From an uncultured bacterium (GTDB taxonomy: Bacteria > Cyanobacteriota > Vampirovibrionia > Gastranaerophilales > Gastranaerophilaceae): a stretch of 39,853 nucleotides of DNA. Position numbers and translations under genes: made by a program. The DNA lies in contig CAMPBE010000008.1 of assembly GCA_946636615.1 (NCBI GenBank), forward strand, positions 1-39,853, written 5' to 3'. A model generated the notes under the pieces. The model ran no database searches. It had not been told where the DNA came from and saw nothing but the letters and a program-made list of their open reading frames with translations. Positions 30,830 to 39,690 of the stretch are shown piece after piece; position 1 is the first letter of the stretch, and every line of letters starts with the position of its first letter.

Positions 30830-32707
30830 ATGGCAAACTCAATGGAAGAACTTGTATCTCAGATAAAAGATAAACTTGATATTGTAGATGTCGTATCTGA
30901 GCAAGTTATTTTGAAAAAAAATGGCAGTCACTATTGGGGATTGTGTCCTTTTCATAAAGAAAAAACCCCCTCTTTTTCCGTAAACCCTGCTTTGGGTATT
31001 TACAAATGTTTTGGCTGCGGTGAGGGCGGAGATGCTATATCTTTTATTATGAAAACTCAAAACAAAGAGTTTATGGATGTTTTGACAGAATTGGCAGAAA
31101 AATTCGGACTTGAAATGCCCAAAAAACTTCATAAATCCGAAAATAAAGGATTGAAAGAAGATATGATTAAAGCTTGTCAAAAAGCTGCGGAATTTTATAA
31201 TCTCAAATTAATGAAAGATAAAAGCCCTGAAATAACATCCGTTCTGGAATATTTATCAGGCAGAGGAATTTCTAAAGAAATTATTGAAAAATATTCTCTT
31301 GGCGTTGCATCAAAATCCTATGATGAATTTTACAAAAAATATAAAAGTGATTTTTCCGAAGAAGTATTGGAAAAAGCCGGATTAATTCTCAAAACAAAAG
31401 AAGGGAAATATATTGACAGATTTAGAAATCGTGTAATTATTCCTATACAAAATGAATTTGGCGATTATGTAGCATTTGGAGCACGTGCTATAGAAAAAGA
31501 TCAACAGCCAAAATATCTCAATTCTTCTGATTCTTTAATTTACAACAAGAGTAAACTTTTATATGGTCTTTATAATGCAAAAGAAGCAATTAAAGAACAA
31601 GACAGTGTAATTTTGATGGAAGGTTATTTTGATGTAATTTCCGCTCAGGCACACGGAATAGAAAATGCGGTTGCATCTTGCGGAACTTCATTAACAGCAG
31701 ATCACGTAAAACTTTTATCACGCTACACTCCTTCAAGAAGAATTTATCTATCATTTGATACTGATTCAGCCGGACAAAAAGCTACAAATCGGAATGCTGA
31801 ATTAATTAAAGATGCTTTTCAGGGACTTGGTGACATAAAACAGTTTGATGAAAGTTATATTTCTACAACCAATGATAAATATTCTTGCGAAATAAGAGTA
31901 ATTGCACCACCTGAGGGAAAAGATCCCGATGAATTTATTCGTTCAGTTGGTGCAGAAAGCTACAAAAAATATATGGAGCATGCTCCGCTTTTGTTGGATT
32001 ATCAAATTAATTCTATTTTGAAAGAAAAACCGTCAACCCCAACAGAAAAGACTAAAACAGTAAAAGAATTAATACCAATTTTACAAGAAATTCAAAATGC
32101 TATTATTCAATCGGAATATATTCGAATGATTGCTGATACGCTTAATATTGATGTAAATGCACTCACAAGAGAAGTAAAAAAATCAAGAATGTCAATTACA
32201 TCTTCTGATAACAATGTTGACAAAATTGTTAAGAAAAATGTATCAATTTTAGAAAAAGCGCAAAAAAATTTATTGAGCGTTTTTCTAGTAACCGACAACC
32301 AAATATCATTTGAACAAATCAAGCAAATGGTAGGCGACACAGAGTTTTCGGACGAAACGTTAATAAATGTAAAATCTACAATTGACAAATTAACATGTAC
32401 CGTAAATAATGTGAAAGAATTAATCGAAAAACTCTACACAGCATATGTCGATAATTCAGAAATGCAGAAGGTTATCACTGATTTAATCAGTATATCTGAA
32501 ACATTCCAAAACCTTGATGACAGAGATTTTATTACAGTAATTCAGGAAAATATAAACAAAATAAATCAATGTCATAGACAAAAAGAACAGGAACAAATCA
32601 GAAATTTATATAAAAGCGCAAATGATAATGAAACAGAAGCCCTAAAAATTCAGATGCAGCTTAGAGATAGGATTAATAACAGATTAAGACTGGAGAAAAA
32701 TGAATGA
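30830..32707 (+). CDS. dnaG: DNA primase
   Basis: A 625-aa primase that lays RNA primers at the replication fork with DnaB helicase. The N-terminal CHC2 zinc finger has C39, H42, C60 and C63 ([12 protein letters not shown] ... KCFGCG). The catalytic TOPRIM core follows, with [17 protein letters not shown] and [13 protein letters not shown]. The C-terminal helical helicase-binding part covers about 450-625. No SD precedes the ATG; it lies 6 nt past a good promoter, so the message should be leaderless. Its stop overlaps the rpoD start (ATGA), the standard dnaG-rpoD coupling. rpsU, often in this operon elsewhere, is absent. Confidence 0.97.
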   Translation: MANSMEELVSQIKDKLDIVDVVSEQVILKKNGSHYWGLCPFHKEKTPSFSVNPALGIYKCFGCGEGGDAISFIMKTQNKEFMDVLTELAEKFGLEMPKKLHKSENKGLKEDMIKACQKAAEFYNLKLMKDKSPEITSVLEYLSGRGISKEIIEKYSLGVASKSYDEFYKKYKSDFSEEVLEKAGLILKTKEGKYIDRFRNRVIIPIQNEFGDYVAFGARAIEKDQQPKYLNSSDSLIYNKSKLLYGLYNAKEAIKEQDSVILMEGYFDVISAQAHGIENAVASCGTSLTADHVKLLSRYTPSRRIYLSFDTDSAGQKATNRNAELIKDAFQGLGDIKQFDESYISTTNDKYSCEIRVIAPPEGKDPDEFIRSVGAESYKKYMEHAPLLLDYQINSILKEKPSTPTEKTKTVKELIPILQEIQNAIIQSEYIRMIADTLNIDVNALTREVKKSRMSITSSDNNVDKIVKKNVSILEKAQKNLLSVFLVTDNQISFEQIKQMVGDTEFSDETLINVKSTIDKLTCTVNNVKELIEKLYTAYVDNSEMQKVITDLISISETFQNLDDRDFITVIQENINKINQCHRQKEQEQIRNLYKSANDNETEALKIQMQLRDRINNRLRLEKNE

Positions 32708-33798
32708 GTAAAAAAAGACAAAGCTCCTCAATTGTAAGTATCATGGATGAAGATAATATTGACTTACAAGATATAGATAATGAAGGTATGCTTGCCGAAT
32801 CTGATGATAATGCAAGTTATATGAATGTTGATATAAGCACAGACAATATAGAAGACATTGTCACAGAAAAAATGGAACCAAAAATGAATATAGATGACAT
32901 CTATATTTCAGGCGGAGAAGAAGATTCTGAAGCTGATATTGAAGTTCCAAAAGGAATAGCCGTTGACGATCCTGTAAGATTATATTTAAGAGAAATCGGC
33001 AGAATTAAATTGTTATCAGCTAATGAAGAAATAGAATTAGCAAGAAAAATTCTTGAAGGTGGAACACCGGGAGCTATTGCAAAGAGAAAACTTGTTCAAG
33101 CAAACTTGCGCTTGGTTGTAAGTATCGCTAAAAAATATGTTGGTCGTGGAATGTTATTCTTAGACCTAATTCAAGAAGGTAACTTAGGTCTTATTCGTGC
33201 AGCAGAAAAATTTGATCACGAAAGAGGCTTTAAATTCTCAACATATGCAACATGGTGGATTAGACAAGCTATTACAAGAGCTATTGCTGATCAGGCAAGA
33301 ACAATTCGTATCCCTGTTCATATGGTTGAAACTATCAACAAATTGAAAAAAGTAACAAGAAGATTGGCTCAAGAACTTTCAAGAAAACCAACCGAAGATG
33401 AATTGGCAATCGAAATGAATGTTTCTATTCCAAAACTTCGTGAAATCATAAAAATTGCACAAGAACCTTTGTCTCTTGAAACTCCTATAGGTAAAGAAGA
33501 AGATTCAAGATTGGGTGATTTTATTGAAGATAAAGAAGCTGATGCTCCTATTAAAACTGTTGCTTCAGAACTTTTGAGAGAAGATTTGGCAGAAGTTTTG
33601 TGTACATTATCTCCAAGAGAGCGTGATGTTTTGAGATTACGTTTCGGTATGGACGACGGTCGTCAAAGAACTTTGGAAGAAGTAGGACAGTTATTCGGTG
33701 TTACTCGTGAACGTATCAGACAAATCGAAGCTAAGGCTCTTAGAAAACTTCGCCATCCAAATAGAAGTAAACGTTTAAGAGAATACGTTGAATCATAA
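32704..33798 (+). CDS. rpoD: Primary sigma factor, RpoD/SigA
   Basis: A 364-aa housekeeping sigma-70 factor. A short acidic N-terminus (1-95) without the large E. coli insert precedes region 1.2 ([12 protein letters not shown]). Region 2 has the invariant [32 protein letters not shown]. Region 3 and region 4 follow ([38 protein letters not shown]). It is coupled to dnaG by a 4-nt ATGA overlap, with GGAG at about 8 nt upstream of the start. It would read the TTGACA/TATAAT-type promoters found throughout the window. A terminator follows. Confidence 0.97.
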   Translation: MSKKRQSSSIVSIMDEDNIDLQDIDNEGMLAESDDNASYMNVDISTDNIEDIVTEKMEPKMNIDDIYISGGEEDSEADIEVPKGIAVDDPVRLYLREIGRIKLLSANEEIELARKILEGGTPGAIAKRKLVQANLRLVVSIAKKYVGRGMLFLDLIQEGNLGLIRAAEKFDHERGFKFSTYATWWIRQAITRAIADQARTIRIPVHMVETINKLKKVTRRLAQELSRKPTEDELAIEMNVSIPKLREIIKIAQEPLSLETPIGKEEDSRLGDFIEDKEADAPIKTVASELLREDLAEVLCTLSPRERDVLRLRFGMDDGRQRTLEEVGQLFGVTRERIRQIEAKALRKLRHPNRSKRLREYVES

Positions 33799-33808
33799 GT
33801 TTAAAAAA

Positions 33809-33834
33809 AGCTCCTGATTTTTCAGGAGCTTTTA
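33809..33834. terminator. Bidirectional terminator between rpoD and ferritin gene
   Basis: AGCTCCTGA (33809-33817) pairs with TCAGGAGCT (33822-33830) around a TTTT loop, with A-rich and T-rich flanks on both sides. It serves the two convergent genes. Confidence 0.9.
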
Positions 33835-33851
33835 ATTTCTAAAATCAAAAC

Positions 33852-34361
33852 TTAACCAATTACAGGTGGATTAAATACTCTTGTTGCAAGTTCTTTATCA
33901 AGCATCAAAAGAGCTTTTTTGTCATCTCCAATAAGCTTTAATGAAGCAAGAACACCGCCAACACTATCTTCTTCTTCAACCTGTTCTTTCAAATACCAAT
34001 TTAAGAAAATTGTTGCAGCTCTGTCTTTTGTTTCTTCAGCAACATCCAAAAGCGCATTTATTCTTGATGTCACATATTCTTCATGAGCCAAAATTTCTTC
34101 AAAACAGTTAAGTGGCGAAGTCCAATCGGATTTTGGTTTATCAATAGCTTCAAGAACAACTTTTCCGCCCCTTTGATGTAAATAATCAAACATTCCCATA
34201 CCGTGAGCATGCTCTTCCTGAATTTGAACATTCATCCAATTTACAAAACCTTTTAAATTTAATCTTTCAAAATATGCTTTCATCGAAAGATACAAATATT
34301 CAGAATATAATTCTTTATTAATTTGATCATTAAAAGCTTTTTCCATTTTTTCGTTAATCAT
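33852..34361 (-). CDS. ftnA: Bacterial non-heme ferritin
   Basis: A 169-aa ferritin that forms a 24-mer iron-storage cage. Ferroxidase-site residues match FtnA exactly: E17, Y24, E50, H53, E94, Q127 and E130. No haem ligand Met at the bacterioferritin site was apparent. SD AAAGGAG precedes the ATG, and the promoter is an extended -10 TGATAAAAT 27 nt upstream. A Fur box was not recognised. Monocistronic, between terminators at both ends. Confidence 0.95.
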   Translation of the reverse strand: MINEKMEKAFNDQINKELYSEYLYLSMKAYFERLNLKGFVNWMNVQIQEEHAHGMGMFDYLHQRGGKVVLEAIDKPKSDWTSPLNCFEEILAHEEYVTSRINALLDVAEETKDRAATIFLNWYLKEQVEEEDSVGGVLASLKLIGDDKKALLMLDKELATRVFNPPVIG

Positions 34362-34387
34362 AGTAATAAAACTCCTTTCTCAAGAAA

Positions 34388-34396
34388 ATTTTATCA
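34388..34396 (-). promoter_or_regulatory. Extended -10 of the ferritin gene
   Basis: TGATAAAAT, the same 9-mer as before the FMN reductase and ribE genes, followed by a leader of about 20 nt containing the SD. No clear -35. Confidence 0.5.
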
Positions 34397-34403
34397 CAAA
34401 ATT

Positions 34404-34430
34404 AAAGACGGAAATTATTTCCGTCTTTTT
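34404..34430. terminator. Terminator after the 164-aa gene
   Basis: AAAGACGGAAA (34404-34414) pairs with TTTCCGTCTTT (34418-34428) around a TTA loop. T-rich sequence follows on both strands. It separates the 164-aa gene from the ferritin promoter. Confidence 0.8.
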
Positions 34431-34436
34431 TGGGGG

Positions 34437-34931
34437 TTATGGTTTTGGGTTTTTGGTTTTAAACCAATCTTTTATTGCATCCCATTTTTTACCGCAATAT
34501 GTTTTGAAAGTTTTCCATTTTTTACTTGTATAATCGGTTACATCTGACCATTTAAATTTAAACTTGCTGCTTGGTTTTTTGATAAAACCTTTAACCCAAT
34601 TGTAAATTGATTTTGCTTTAAATCCCGCAAAAATTAAGCCACCTAAAGCAACTGCACCAAATAACCATTTTTTCCAAGACGGGTTATTGATCATGCTATC
34701 ATCTTTTTCTTCCATTTTCGGTAATTTATTTTTTTGTTTTTGAAATTCATCAATTTGTGGTTGATTAACAGCCGGAGTTGGTGGATAAGGCGGACCGACG
34801 TATGGCGATGGGGGCATTGAGGGTCTGCCGATATATCGTGGTTTTTGACCGGTTACAAATGATGCACCGTCAAAATCTATTACACCGTTTTGTGCTAACA
34901 TATCCAAATTATACGCCCAATTTGAAGACAT
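34437..34931 (-). CDS. Hypothetical single-TM protein with Pro-rich and Trp/Lys-rich regions
   Basis: A 164-aa protein I do not recognise. Residues about 35-60 are Pro-rich (GRPSMPPSPYVGPPYPPTPA). One hydrophobic segment follows (WLFGAVALGGLIFAGF, about 90-105). A strongly basic, Trp/Lys/Phe-rich tail then repeats a pattern (KKWKTFKTYCGKKWDAIKDWF). The topology is probably one TM anchor with the basic tail inside. A TTG at 34946 is possible but sits on the SD; the ATG at 34931 has AAAGG 7 nt upstream, so I choose it. Function unknown. Confidence 0.7.
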   Translation of the reverse strand: MSSNWAYNLDMLAQNGVIDFDGASFVTGQKPRYIGRPSMPPSPYVGPPYPPTPAVNQPQIDEFQKQKNKLPKMEEKDDSMINNPSWKKWLFGAVALGGLIFAGFKAKSIYNWVKGFIKKPSSKFKFKWSDVTDYTSKKWKTFKTYCGKKWDAIKDWFKTKNPKP

Positions 34932-35007
34932 AAAATAACCTTTCAACCTTTTTACACATGTATATAAAGTATTTTTTTCTCAAATAATTGCTTTTTAAAA
35001 ATTTATT

Positions 35008-35016
35008 TGTTAAATT
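35008..35016 (+). promoter_or_regulatory. Possible leaderless promoter of the GT-C gene
   Basis: TGT then TAAATT ends 7 nt before the ATG at 35024; a poor -35 TTGCTT lies 17 nt before the hexamer at 34988-34993. No SD is present. Confidence 0.35.
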
Positions 35017-35023
35017 TTGTAAT

Positions 35024-36646
35024 ATGAAAAAATATCTTATAATTTTGTGGTTGCTTTGTATAATTGGGTTAGTATTTTTTCTTGGGCATTATTCTGGAAT
35101 TTTAATTGATTTTGGCAGAGAAGTTTATTATCCTGAACAAATTTTATCGGGAAAAGTTTTGTATAAAGATTTGTTCAATATATATGGTCCTTTGGCATAT
35201 CAGATAAATGCTTTGCTTTATAAGCTATTTGGTTTTAAATTATCAACCTTGTACGGAGCAGGGGTTATATGTTCTTTACTGACAGTTAGCGGAATTTTCT
35301 TAATTGCAAAAAAATTTTTATCTGATTTTTTAAGTTTTTGTATAAGTATTTTTACAATTGTTATAGGTGTTACAACAGTCAGCATATTTAATTTTCATTT
35401 CCCTTATTCTTGGGCTGTATTGTATGGTTTAATTGCATTTATATATTCTCTTTTATTTTTACTTATATTTGAAGAAACAAAAAATTCAAAATTCTTATCA
35501 ATAAGCTCTTTGCTCGCAGGAATTTGCATTACCTGTAAATATGATTTTGTTCTGTATGCATTTGTTTTACTATTTTTCATATTTAAAACTAAAAACTTTA
35601 AAGCTTTGATTACATTTTTTATAGTTCCTGTTTTATCTTATGGAATATTGTTTATTCAGGGAATGAGATTTTCAGATATTTTAAATACACTGCAAATTGT
35701 CAATTCAATGGCACATACAAAAACTTTAACTTATTTTTATCAAAACAGTGGGGTTTACTTTACTCCGATGACTGTTGTTTGGAATATAACAAAATTAATA
35801 ATTTTTGCAATTCCTTTTGGATTGTTTTTGCTGGGTGCAAATTTGTTTGAAAATAAAAAAATTGTATTTAAAATTCTAGCAATATTTATTTGTGCAGCAT
35901 CATTGTTGATTTTTTGGTTTACAAGTGCATTGGAATTAAAAACACAAATATCTTTCCTGCCTTTGTTTGGAATTTTATTTGCAATATGCCTGTATAAAAA
36001 ATTCGATTTAAAATTAGCTGTTTTATATATTTCAATTTACTCAATTTGTTTAAAAGCTTTTTGGGCATTATTTTTAGGAAGTTACGGAACATATTATGCA
36101 CCGTTATTAATTATTGCAATACTTTCATTATTATTTAAATTTGTTCCTCAAAAATTTGAAAAATATATAGGAATTTATATTTTATTTTTTAGTTTAATCT
36201 ATTTTTCTTTCGATTGTTTCTCTTTAAGTCTGCCAAAAACAATAATTAATACACCAAAAGGTAAAATTACAACAAGTACATATCAGGCTGTCAGCACCAA
36301 TAATTTAATAGATTATATAAATAAAAATACTAATAAAAACGATAAAATAGTAATTTTTCCGGAAGGTATGATAATTAATTTTCTGACAGGCAGAAAATCA
36401 GATGATTTTTATAATTCATTAATACCTCTGTATGTTGAAACTTTTGGGGAGAAAAAAATTGTTGAACATTTTAAATCAGAAAAACCTGATTATATAATTT
36501 TAAATAATTATAATACTAAAGATTACTATTATGCATATATTTGTCAGGACTATGCTTTAGAATTTTGTGAATTTGTGAAAAATAATTACAAACAACAAGC
36601 AGTTATAGATAACAAATTTCGGTATATAATTTTTAAAAAATTATAA
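35024..36646 (+). CDS. GT-C type membrane glycosyltransferase (GT39-like)
   Basis: A 540-aa polytopic protein with about 11 hydrophobic helices and a soluble C-terminal domain (about 415-540). The first luminal loop has DFGREVYYPEQILSGKVLYKD and IYGPLAYQINALLYKLFG, the acidic-aromatic and GP pattern of GT39/ArnT-like enzymes that use lipid-linked sugars. Likely it adds a sugar to an envelope lipid or glycan; donor and acceptor are unknown. A TTG start at 34988 would add 12 residues but overlaps the -35 region, and no SD precedes either; ATG 35024 is chosen. It converges with the coiled-coil gene, overlapping by 6 bp. Confidence 0.8.
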   Translation: MKKYLIILWLLCIIGLVFFLGHYSGILIDFGREVYYPEQILSGKVLYKDLFNIYGPLAYQINALLYKLFGFKLSTLYGAGVICSLLTVSGIFLIAKKFLSDFLSFCISIFTIVIGVTTVSIFNFHFPYSWAVLYGLIAFIYSLLFLLIFEETKNSKFLSISSLLAGICITCKYDFVLYAFVLLFFIFKTKNFKALITFFIVPVLSYGILFIQGMRFSDILNTLQIVNSMAHTKTLTYFYQNSGVYFTPMTVVWNITKLIIFAIPFGLFLLGANLFENKKIVFKILAIFICAASLLIFWFTSALELKTQISFLPLFGILFAICLYKKFDLKLAVLYISIYSICLKAFWALFLGSYGTYYAPLLIIAILSLLFKFVPQKFEKYIGIYILFFSLIYFSFDCFSLSLPKTIINTPKGKITTSTYQAVSTNNLIDYINKNTNKNDKIVIFPEGMIINFLTGRKSDDFYNSLIPLYVETFGEKKIVEHFKSEKPDYIILNNYNTKDYYYAYICQDYALEFCEFVKNNYKQQAVIDNKFRYIIFKKL

Positions 36647-37207
36647 TTTTTGCATTTTTCTGCTTATTTGTGAATGAATTCTGTTTGCTCTGTACAAATA
36701 GTTTGTTAGTTTTTCGTAATTTGCTTTTGTTTCACCGTATGGGACTTTCATTGCAATCAATTCATCAACATTATCATTAATACTTACTAATGTATCAAGA
36801 GAATCTCCTAAATCAGCTATAGATTTAAATTTTTTAGAAATTTTTGAAAAAACATGACGGGTAAAAAATCTTGCAATAACTTTTAAAGGTGATAATTGTT
36901 TTTTTGTCTTTGTTAATTTTGAATTTATTCTGTTAGAAATATTTTGTTTTGCATACTCGGATTTTAAGTCATTTATATCATTTTCTAATTTTTTTGCTTG
37001 TATTTTTAATTCCATTACATCAAGCAATTTTCCGAGTATTTCCAATCCTTTTATTTTATTATTTAATGCTTCAAGTTTTTCTTCTTTTTGTGCAATCAAA
37101 ACTTCCATTTTCAATGACTTATCATCCAAATCCTTGAATGAATTATCATTTAAAATGTTTAAATCATAATCATTTATTCTTTTTTGTTGAAACAGATTAT
37201 TGTTCAT
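36641..37207 (-). CDS. Coiled-coil hypothetical protein (188 aa)
   Basis: A 188-aa basic protein, mostly helical. Residues about 28-90 have strong heptad-like Leu/Lys/Glu patterning (KMEVLIAQKEEKLEALNNKIKG). The middle (RFFTRHVFSKISKKFKSIA) is basic. No signal peptide or TM segment. I do not recognise a family. Only a weak SD-like AAGAGA precedes the ATG. It lies 39 nt downstream of the LptF/G permease gene on the same strand and may be in its operon. Its 3' end overlaps the convergent GT-C gene by 6 bp. Confidence 0.65.
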   Translation of the reverse strand: MNNNLFQQKRINDYDLNILNDNSFKDLDDKSLKMEVLIAQKEEKLEALNNKIKGLEILGKLLDVMELKIQAKKLENDINDLKSEYAKQNISNRINSKLTKTKKQLSPLKVIARFFTRHVFSKISKKFKSIADLGDSLDTLVSINDNVDELIAMKVPYGETKANYEKLTNYLYRANRIHSQISRKMQKL

Positions 37208-37246
37208 TGTAGTTCTCTTAAAACATGTAAATAATATTTTTTGTCT

Positions 37247-38350
37247 TTATATTTTATATGCTTTTCTATAGTATAACCATATACCAAGTATTGTTAAAAT
37301 TATATTTGGCATCCAAGCTGCAAGAAATGCCGGTATATTTCCTTCTTCTCCAAAAGATAACGAAAGTGCCCTTATCAAATAATAAGCAAAAATTATAAAT
37401 ATACTAAATAAAAATCCTCTGTTATACCTAACTCTTGGAGGAGTAATAGCAAGAGGAACACCAATAAGCACAAATGCTATTGTTGTTAAAGGTAATGCTA
37501 ATTTATCAAAAAGTTCAATATATAAATAATTTCTGTCTTTAATATCTTTATTCTTATTTAAAAATTTTACTAATTTCGTAAAATTCATTTCTCTTGCAAG
37601 GTTATCGTTCAATTCATCAGACAAATCCAAACCAAATTGAATAATAGAACTGTCGAATAATGTTGTATTTAAAACTTTTCCCTGATCATTTACCGTATAA
37701 ACAGCCCCTTTTTGAAAATTCCAACCCTCAGGAGACGTTTTTCCTTCATCTGCTTGCAAAATTTGAATTGTATCATCTTTCGATGTATCTAAAACAGTTA
37801 TATTATGCAAAGTTTTGTTTTCACAATAACCAACATAGAATAAGCGTTTTAATAACTTATCTTCTTTTAATTCTTTAAATACAAAATTTTGCTTACCTTC
37901 AGGTATATTCTTTTGTCCCAACGACCATAAAGCTAAATCTTTTGATTGTCTTGTTGTAATAGGAACAATTGTTTCATTAACAAAAAAACTGCATAATGAC
38001 ATTAGTATTGCAAATAAAAATATTGGCCTTGCAATTCTGTTTAAACCGATACCGCAAGCTTTCATAACGGTTATTTCTGATTTCAAACTTAAATTATTTA
38101 AAGTCATAACTGTTGCCAATAAAACACCCATTGGTATTGTCATAACAATAACTTGAGGCAAATTTAAAATTATCATTATAAAAGCAACATTAAAAGGTAT
38201 ACCAAACAATGAAATTTGTTTTATTAGAGTAATAAATGTATCAGAAGCAAAAATAATAGTTGTAAAAACGGCAACACCCATTAAAAACATTTCTATTACC
38301 TGTTTCAAAATATATTTATCTACTAATTTAAATTCTTCTTTTAAGTTCAT
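37247..38350 (-). CDS. LptF/LptG-family permease (YjgP/YjgQ)
   Basis: A 367-aa inner-membrane permease of the LptF/LptG family, which with LptB extracts lipopolysaccharide and feeds it to the LptA bridge. The layout is typical: TM1-TM3 (about 15-120), a periplasmic beta-jellyroll (about 125-265), then three TMs. The coupling region LKSEITVMKACGIGLNRIARP is clear. LptF and LptG cannot be told apart here, and no partner is in the window. A TTG start at 38386 would overlap the upstream gene, but those bases form a -35 box; the ATG at 38350 follows a -10 by 7 nt and gives the right N-terminus. Confidence 0.9.
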   Translation of the reverse strand: MNLKEEFKLVDKYILKQVIEMFLMGVAVFTTIIFASDTFITLIKQISLFGIPFNVAFIMIILNLPQVIVMTIPMGVLLATVMTLNNLSLKSEITVMKACGIGLNRIARPIFLFAILMSLCSFFVNETIVPITTRQSKDLALWSLGQKNIPEGKQNFVFKELKEDKLLKRLFYVGYCENKTLHNITVLDTSKDDTIQILQADEGKTSPEGWNFQKGAVYTVNDQGKVLNTTLFDSSIIQFGLDLSDELNDNLAREMNFTKLVKFLNKNKDIKDRNYLYIELFDKLALPLTTIAFVLIGVPLAITPPRVRYNRGFLFSIFIIFAYYLIRALSLSFGEEGNIPAFLAAWMPNIILTILGIWLYYRKAYKI

Positions 38351-38357
38351 ATATTTA

Positions 38358-38386
38358 ATATTACCTAAATTCTTTTTATTTATCAA
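38358..38386 (-). promoter_or_regulatory. Leaderless promoter of the LptF/G gene
   Basis: TTGATA (38386-38381), a 17-nt spacer, TAATAT (38363-38358), then 7 nt to the ATG. The two boxes are identical to those of dnaG. It overlaps the end of the alcohol dehydrogenase gene. Confidence 0.65.
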
Positions 38387-39347
38387 ATTCTAAAAGAACT
38401 TTTAACGTATCTTTTTCTTTATTTTTTTCAAAAGCCTCAATAGCATCATCAGCTTTATATTTTGCAGAAATCAACGGAGAAAAATCAACCTTTTCTGATT
38501 TTAAAAGCCTTAATGCAGCAGGAAATTGTCCGCATCTTGAACCTAAAACAGTTATTTCATCAATAACAATTGGTGCAAGATTAAATTCTTTTGAAGCTGC
38601 AACTGTGCTTTTTAAAACCAAAACTCCACGAGGTTTAGTTAAAGCTAATGCTGTTTCAAAACCTGAAATAGAACCTGTAGCCTCAACCACAACATCATAT
38701 ATTTTCTCTACCTTTAAATCTTGAAGAAGTTTTGTTTCAACCCCTTGAGCTTTTGCAATATCAAGTTTGTTTTGATGTTTCCCAATCAAAGTAACATCAA
38801 TATTTTGAGCATTTAAAGTTAATGCAGTAATTAATCCTAATTTCCCGTCACCCAAAATTATTACTTTTTGAAATGGTTTTATGTGTAATTGTTCTGTAAT
38901 TTCACAAGCTGCAGCTAAAGGTTCTACAAAAACAGCCTGTTCATCAGGAACATTATCAGGAACTTCAAACAAAGTTTCTAATGGCATTGTAAAATATTCG
39001 GCAAAAACTCCGTCTTTTCTCCAGATACCAAGAGTATGACGTTCAGGACAATGGCGATACAATTTTTCGGCACAATAAGGACAATCCGGTTGTTTGCATC
39101 CATAACTAATTTCGGCAACAACACGTTTGCCGAGTAGCGATTTGTCATTATCATTAATTTCTTCTACAACACCAACAGCTTCGTGTCCTAAAATTCCTTT
39201 ATATCCCATATAACCTTTGGTTATTTCGTAATCCGTATTACAAATTCCGGCAAGTGTAACTCTCACAAGAGCTTCTCCTTTTTGCGGAATTGGTTTTTCA
39301 TAATTATTTACAAGTTTTAAACCTTCATCAAAAACTACAGCTTTCAT
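38376..39347 (-). CDS. Zinc-dependent medium-chain alcohol dehydrogenase
   Basis: A 323-aa MDR-superfamily dehydrogenase. Catalytic zinc ligands fit GICNTDYE (Cys at about 36) and GHEAVG (His at about 54). The structural-zinc Cys lobe is present (CKQPDCPYCAEKLYRHC). The NAD(P) fold has VIILGDGKLGLIT, a variant of the GxGxxG loop (GDGKLG). It resembles sorbitol/threonine-dehydrogenase-like enzymes; the substrate is not readable. An SD (AAGGAG) precedes the ATG, and an extended -10 TGCTATAAT lies upstream. The LptF/G promoter is embedded in its last codons. Confidence 0.87.
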   Translation of the reverse strand: MKAVVFDEGLKLVNNYEKPIPQKGEALVRVTLAGICNTDYEITKGYMGYKGILGHEAVGVVEEINDNDKSLLGKRVVAEISYGCKQPDCPYCAEKLYRHCPERHTLGIWRKDGVFAEYFTMPLETLFEVPDNVPDEQAVFVEPLAAACEITEQLHIKPFQKVIILGDGKLGLITALTLNAQNIDVTLIGKHQNKLDIAKAQGVETKLLQDLKVEKIYDVVVEATGSISGFETALALTKPRGVLVLKSTVAASKEFNLAPIVIDEITVLGSRCGQFPAALRLLKSEKVDFSPLISAKYKADDAIEAFEKNKEKDTLKVLLEFDK

Positions 39348-39374
39348 TTTATACTCCTTATTTAACTATATAAA

Positions 39375-39383
39375 ATTATAGCA
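39375..39383 (-). promoter_or_regulatory. Extended -10 of the alcohol dehydrogenase gene
   Basis: A perfect TATAAT preceded by TGC, 27 nt before the ATG at 39347. At 17 nt upstream only a weak TTTATT can serve as -35. Confidence 0.6.
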
Positions 39384-39456
39384 AAAAAATATAACATAAT
39401 AAATATTATTTAAAGTTATAAAGTCAATAAGACGTTAAGACGATAAGTTCTTTACG

Positions 39457-39471
39457 GTGAGCGAAGCTCAC
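39457..39471. repeat. Short hairpin GTGAGC-GAA-GCTCAC
   Basis: A perfect 6-bp stem with a GAA loop. It may be part of the dispersed repeats in this block. Confidence 0.6.
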
Positions 39472-39483
39472 GAAAAATATTAT

Positions 39484-39608
39484 AATCACTACTTAGCGAA
39501 ACAACAACTAGGCTCGTACTGTCTGAACGGTAAAAAGATTCTGAAACAAGTTCAGAATGACAGTTACATAGTGAGTTTACGAGCCATAGGTTGAGCTTAG
39601 TAGTGATT
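39484..39608. repeat. Nested palindromic element (125 bp)
   Basis: Three inverted-repeat pairs are nested. Outer arms are AATCACTACTTAGC (39484-39497) and GCTTAGTAGTGATT (39595-39608), with one mismatch. Middle arms are GGCTCGTA (39511-39518) and TACGAGCC (39578-39585), perfect. Inner arms are ATTCTGAA (39538-39545) and TTCAGAAT (39551-39558), perfect. The inner tail TCAGAATGACA is shared with the repeat at 19197. It looks like an older element with a smaller one inserted. Confidence 0.8.
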
Positions 39609-39639
39609 AAGTGGTTATGGCGCCGTTTCTCTTTCTTTG

Positions 39640-39690
39640 CTTAATTTCTTTCTCTTTGCGTCGCCCAAAATCAAAGAGAAAGAAATTAAG
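39640..39690. repeat. 19-bp perfect inverted repeat
   Basis: CTTAATTTCTTTCTCTTTG (39640-39658) and its exact complement (39672-39690) flank a 13-nt loop. The length and perfection of the arms point to a mobile palindromic unit or strong hairpin; no T-run follows, so a terminator is unlikely. Confidence 0.85.

Noticed and set aside
38351-38386. TTG start extending the LptF/G permease
   Set aside because: The TTG is the first part of a TTGATA -35 box, and the extension overlaps the upstream gene without an SD.
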